Below are positions 14,363-16,819 of a stretch of DNA of 16,819 nt, one piece after another. The notes below the pieces were generated by a model, which was given only the letters and a program-made list of their open reading frames with translations, ran no database searches and had not been told where the DNA came from. A program made the position numbers and the translations under genes. Numbering within the stretch: position 1 is the stretch's first letter; each line of letters opens with the position of its first letter. The DNA is from Phycisphaeraceae bacterium (lineage in GTDB: Bacteria > Planctomycetota > Phycisphaerae > Phycisphaerales > Phycisphaeraceae): positions 1 through 16,819 of the forward strand of contig JADZCW010000124.1 of assembly GCA_020851395.1 (NCBI GenBank), given 5' to 3'.

Positions 14363-15309
14363 CGCATCCCTCCCCTGGACGTGGCCCGGACCTCGAACTG
14401 CGCAGCCTCCAAGGCCGAGCAGTTCGGCCCGAGCGTGGTGACATGGTAAAGGTGCTCAACCCGCGGGTTGGCCCAGACCAGGTCCTGCCGACGGTCCGGA
14501 CGAAGCAGCCACCGATACCCCTCACCCCGCGGACGACTCCTCGCCAGCCACGCATTCTGGCCGTCGTAACGCACCGCCTCGATATCGTACCGCACCGACC
14601 CCATCTGCCGCCGAAGAAATGCCTCCGCGTCCCCGTCGAACCACGCCGCCGTCGCCCCGAGCTTCCGCACCGTCGCCCGCTGACGGCCCCGCCCCTGGAA
14701 CTCCAGCGTCACCTGCCCCAGCCGCGCCTCGACCTTCTCCAGCTCCCACCCCCCGTCCTCATGAGATTTCGGTGAGGTCACCGACACCCCGAATGCCCGC
14801 ACCCTCCCTAGACCCTGTTCGGGCTCGATCACCTCGAAACTCCCAAGAATCCGCCTTTCGAGCTGCCTGTCCGCCATCTCCATCGCCCCCGGCCAGTACA
14901 GCGTCGCCTCCACCCACCGCTTGTACACCGGCTCGTAAAGCCCCGCCCGTGTGACCAGGCTCACCGTCACCGGCGCCGTCTCGGGCTCTAGCTCCGCGTC
15001 CGCGTCCGCCTCCGATCCCTCGGGCAGTTCGTCCGACCCTCGCTGCCAGCGATACCCCTCCCACGCGCCGAGCTCCTCGAGCGGCTCAAACGTGGCGTCC
15101 GGGTCCTGCTCCAGGTCGCGGGACCGGTAGTCCTGCATCAGCCGTTCGCTGTCCGGCCGATTGCGACAGACCGCCCAGGCCAGCGTCATCCGCCCGCAGA
15201 CGGAGTCAGCCAGCATCAGCCGTCCCCGCTCGCGCCGCGTCGAGTGGCGCAGGACCTCCCAGTCCTCCGCCGCGTCGATCGCCATGCCTAGCCATTCGAT
15301 CCGTTGCAT
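14359..15309 (-). CDS. Unrecognised soluble protein with internal duplication
   Basis: This is a 316-residue protein with no family recognised, no signal peptide and no membrane helix. Two halves appear related. The first runs W17-E to EGYRW (84-88) to GSFEV (156-160). The second runs W188-E to EGYRW (263-267) to AQFEV (303-307). An acidic linker (about 92-111, many D and E) enlarges the first half. Each half alternates beta-like segments with a short helix and ends in a strand xFEV, which suggests two copies of a small alpha/beta domain. The gene starts 40 bp after the DUF6785 protein, and its stop overlaps the PqqD-like start. It is therefore probably a cytoplasmic partner of the same system. 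The ATG at 15309 is used. An alternative ATG eight codons downstream would remove little of the fold. Confidence 0.8.
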   Translation of the reverse strand: MQRIEWLGMAIDAAEDWEVLRHSTRRERGRLMLADSVCGRMTLAWAVCRNRPDSERLMQDYRSRDLEQDPDATFEPLEELGAWEGYRWQRGSDELPEGSEADADAELEPETAPVTVSLVTRAGLYEPVYKRWVEATLYWPGAMEMADRQLERRILGSFEVIEPEQGLGRVRAFGVSVTSPKSHEDGGWELEKVEARLGQVTLEFQGRGRQRATVRKLGATAAWFDGDAEAFLRRQMGSVRYDIEAVRYDGQNAWLARSRPRGEGYRWLLRPDRRQDLVWANPRVEHLYHVTTLGPNCSALEAAQFEVRATSRGGMR

Positions 15310-15349
15310 GCCTTAACGTCCCATCGTGGTCCCAGCCTCTTGCGTCCGC

Positions 15350-16819
15350 TCAGCCCGGGAAGATCAGCGGATTCTTCGGCGGCGTCTGCCAGATCATGTA
15401 GTAGATCACCCCGATCACCGTCCAGACCAGCACCGCCAGGATCTCCCCAGCGATCATCCCGATCATCAACGGCCGGACCTGGTGGTAGCTCTTGGTCCCC
15501 CCCAGCTTCACCACCGCCGACTTGATCAGCCAGCCCAGGAAGAACGACGTCGAGAACCGCATCGCCGGCATCGTCCCGAACACCATGAAGATCACAGGAT
15601 GGATCGGCCACCAGCTCAGCCGCAGACGCGCCACCGCGCACGCCACCACCAGACCCACCCCCAGCACCACCCACCCCAGCGTGTCCGGCCGCGGCGTGAA
15701 CGCCTTGAGCTTCTCGAGCCCCTCGAGCACCGTCGCCGTGCTCAGCTGCTCGCGCGCCGACAGCTCCTGCACCAGCGTCGCCGTCCCATTGGGCGCGAAC
15801 GACGGCACGTCCCGCGTCGACCAGTTGTCGCTCGTGTTCATCCCCTTGTTGTACTGGAACAGCAGCGTCACCATTAGCGTCACCAGGAACCCCGCCACGA
15901 GCATCACCCCCAGCCACGGCGCGATCCGCTTCGGACGCGTCTGACCCTGGTCCGCGATCTGCATCGCGTTGGTCAGGTAAGGCATCACCGCCTCGCGCGG
16001 GTCGTTGACCAGCACCACGCTCGCCACCCCCAGCAGCATAAACGCGCTCGGACCGATCGCCTGGTCCCCCAGGATCGCCGTCAGCACCCCCACCGGCACC
16101 CACCCCGGCTGGATGAAAAACGCCCCCGTCTCGGCCGTGATCCGCGACAGCACCACCATCATCAACAGCACCATCAGCACCAGCAGCACGCTCATCGTCC
16201 AGTCCAGACCGTAGTGCGTCAGCAGCCACGTCGCCCCCGCCAGGCACAGCATCATCCCCCTCGCCGCCCACACGCAGTACCCCGGCACCTCCTCGGCACG
16301 CGGCAGCCCCGCCGACGACGCCAGCACGTGCAGGTAGTACCGACGGCCCGTGTAGAGGATCAGCCCCGCCCCGCCCAGCCACGCCCCGAACAACAGCAGG
16401 CTGAAGTTCCCCGGCACGTACGGGCTGTGCTCGATCGACAGGCCGTAGCTGTACATCAGCGACGCGAAGACCATGTACACCACCCCCACCAGCCCCAGGC
16501 TCAGCGACACCTCCCCACGCAGGAAGAACGACAGCCCCAGCACCGTGAAGTAGATCTGCGGCAGGTAAACCGCCCACGACATCGGCCCCTTGCTCGCGTT
16601 GGGGAACAGGCTCCGCAGCGGCAGGAAATTGAACGACAACTGCACCCCCACGAACTTCGGGAAGTACAGCGAGATCCCGTACGAGCTGTGGATCGCCACC
16701 ACCGCCACCACCGCCAGCCAGAACAGCTTCGAGTACGCCACCTCCGGCAGACGCCGGTCCGGCTGCAGTTGCCCGACCTCCTCGACGAACCGCGCGATCG
16801 GGTAGGGCAGCAACTCCCG
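15350..16819 (-). CDS. DUF6785/DUF6784 OPT-like membrane protein, 5' end outside window
   Basis: These are the C-terminal 489 codons of a large multi-pass membrane protein; the frame is open through the right edge, so the true start lies outside. About ten hydrophobic segments are visible. The first two-thirds match the later part of the DUF6785 region, e.g. FGAWLGGAGLILYTGRRYY and the helix-rich SRITAETGAFFIQPGWVPVG. The end matches DUF6784: LSWWPIHPVIFMVFGTMPAM followed by a helix pair around a conserved-looking KLGGTKSYHQVRPL. These proteins belong to an OPT-like superfamily common in Planctomycetota and Verrucomicrobiota; their substrates are unknown. It is the first visible gene of the cluster, followed after 40 bp by the duplicated-domain protein. 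The assignment rests on recognition by eye. Confidence 0.78.
   Translation of the reverse strand, partial: RELLPYPIARFVEEVGQLQPDRRLPEVAYSKLFWLAVVAVVAIHSSYGISLYFPKFVGVQLSFNFLPLRSLFPNASKGPMSWAVYLPQIYFTVLGLSFFLRGEVSLSLGLVGVVYMVFASLMYSYGLSIEHSPYVPGNFSLLLFGAWLGGAGLILYTGRRYYLHVLASSAGLPRAEEVPGYCVWAARGMMLCLAGATWLLTHYGLDWTMSVLLVLMVLLMMVVLSRITAETGAFFIQPGWVPVGVLTAILGDQAIGPSAFMLLGVASVVLVNDPREAVMPYLTNAMQIADQGQTRPKRIAPWLGVMLVAGFLVTLMVTLLFQYNKGMNTSDNWSTRDVPSFAPNGTATLVQELSAREQLSTATVLEGLEKLKAFTPRPDTLGWVVLGVGLVVACAVARLRLSWWPIHPVIFMVFGTMPAMRFSTSFFLGWLIKSAVVKLGGTKSYHQVRPLMIGMIAGEILAVLVWTVIGVIYYMIWQTPPKNPLIFPG

Noticed and set aside
13976..15350. PQQ or RiPP biosynthesis cluster around the PqqD-like gene
   Set aside because: No radical SAM enzyme, PqqB/PqqC/PqqE-like gene or small precursor frame was seen in the window, and the 40-bp gap upstream of the duplicated-domain gene is too short for a precursor gene.
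15288..16577. Second minus-strand frame of 429 codons within the DUF6785 gene
   Set aside because: It is a G- and A-rich shadow frame, whereas the other frame encodes regular membrane helices matching a known family.

Overview
The window is GC-rich and every credible gene lies on the minus strand, so it is read from right to left. Protein style points to Planctomycetota, probably Phycisphaerae: OPT-like DUF6785/DUF6784 membrane proteins, very large FtsX-type permeases, a cytoplasmic-looking GH78-like glycosidase and an IS5/IS4-type transposase. This placement is inferred from recognised families, not from a marker gene.

Layout, in transcription order. (1) 16819-15350: 3' part of a DUF6785/DUF6784 multi-pass membrane protein. 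(2) 15309-14359: an unrecognised soluble protein with an internal duplication. (3) 14362-13976: a small PqqD-family (RRE fold) protein. (4) 13979-12501: an FtsX/MacB-type ABC permease. (5) 12476-11673: a LolD/MacB-type ABC ATPase. (6) 11676-6625: a 1,683-residue protein that joins a degenerate M28-peptidase/PA-like extracytoplasmic half to an FtsX-type permease. (7) 6587-4515: a second OPT-like transporter. (8) 4448-3654: a second ABC ATPase. (9) 3503-1107: a GH78-like alpha-L-rhamnosidase. A strong intrinsic terminator (1044-1005) follows. About 20 bp beyond its T-run begins an insertion sequence whose transposase runs off the left edge.

The genes look like one operon. Stop/start codons overlap by 4 bp at three junctions (14359-14362, 13976-13979, 11673-11676), and the gaps are 24-66 bp elsewhere up to the GH78 gene. 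Two of the junctions use TTG starts and one a GTG start, each with a good Shine-Dalgarno sequence.

The core appears to be an ABC machine of the MacB/LolCDE mechanotransmission type. It has two unequal permeases, one with a huge catalytically dead peptidase-like ectodomain, and either of two very similar ATPases. It is bracketed by two OPT-like membrane proteins and accompanied by a PqqD-like peptide-binding adaptor. A role in moving or sensing peptides or lipoproteins at the envelope is a reasonable hypothesis but is not shown by the sequence. No rRNA, tRNA, CRISPR array or origin was seen.
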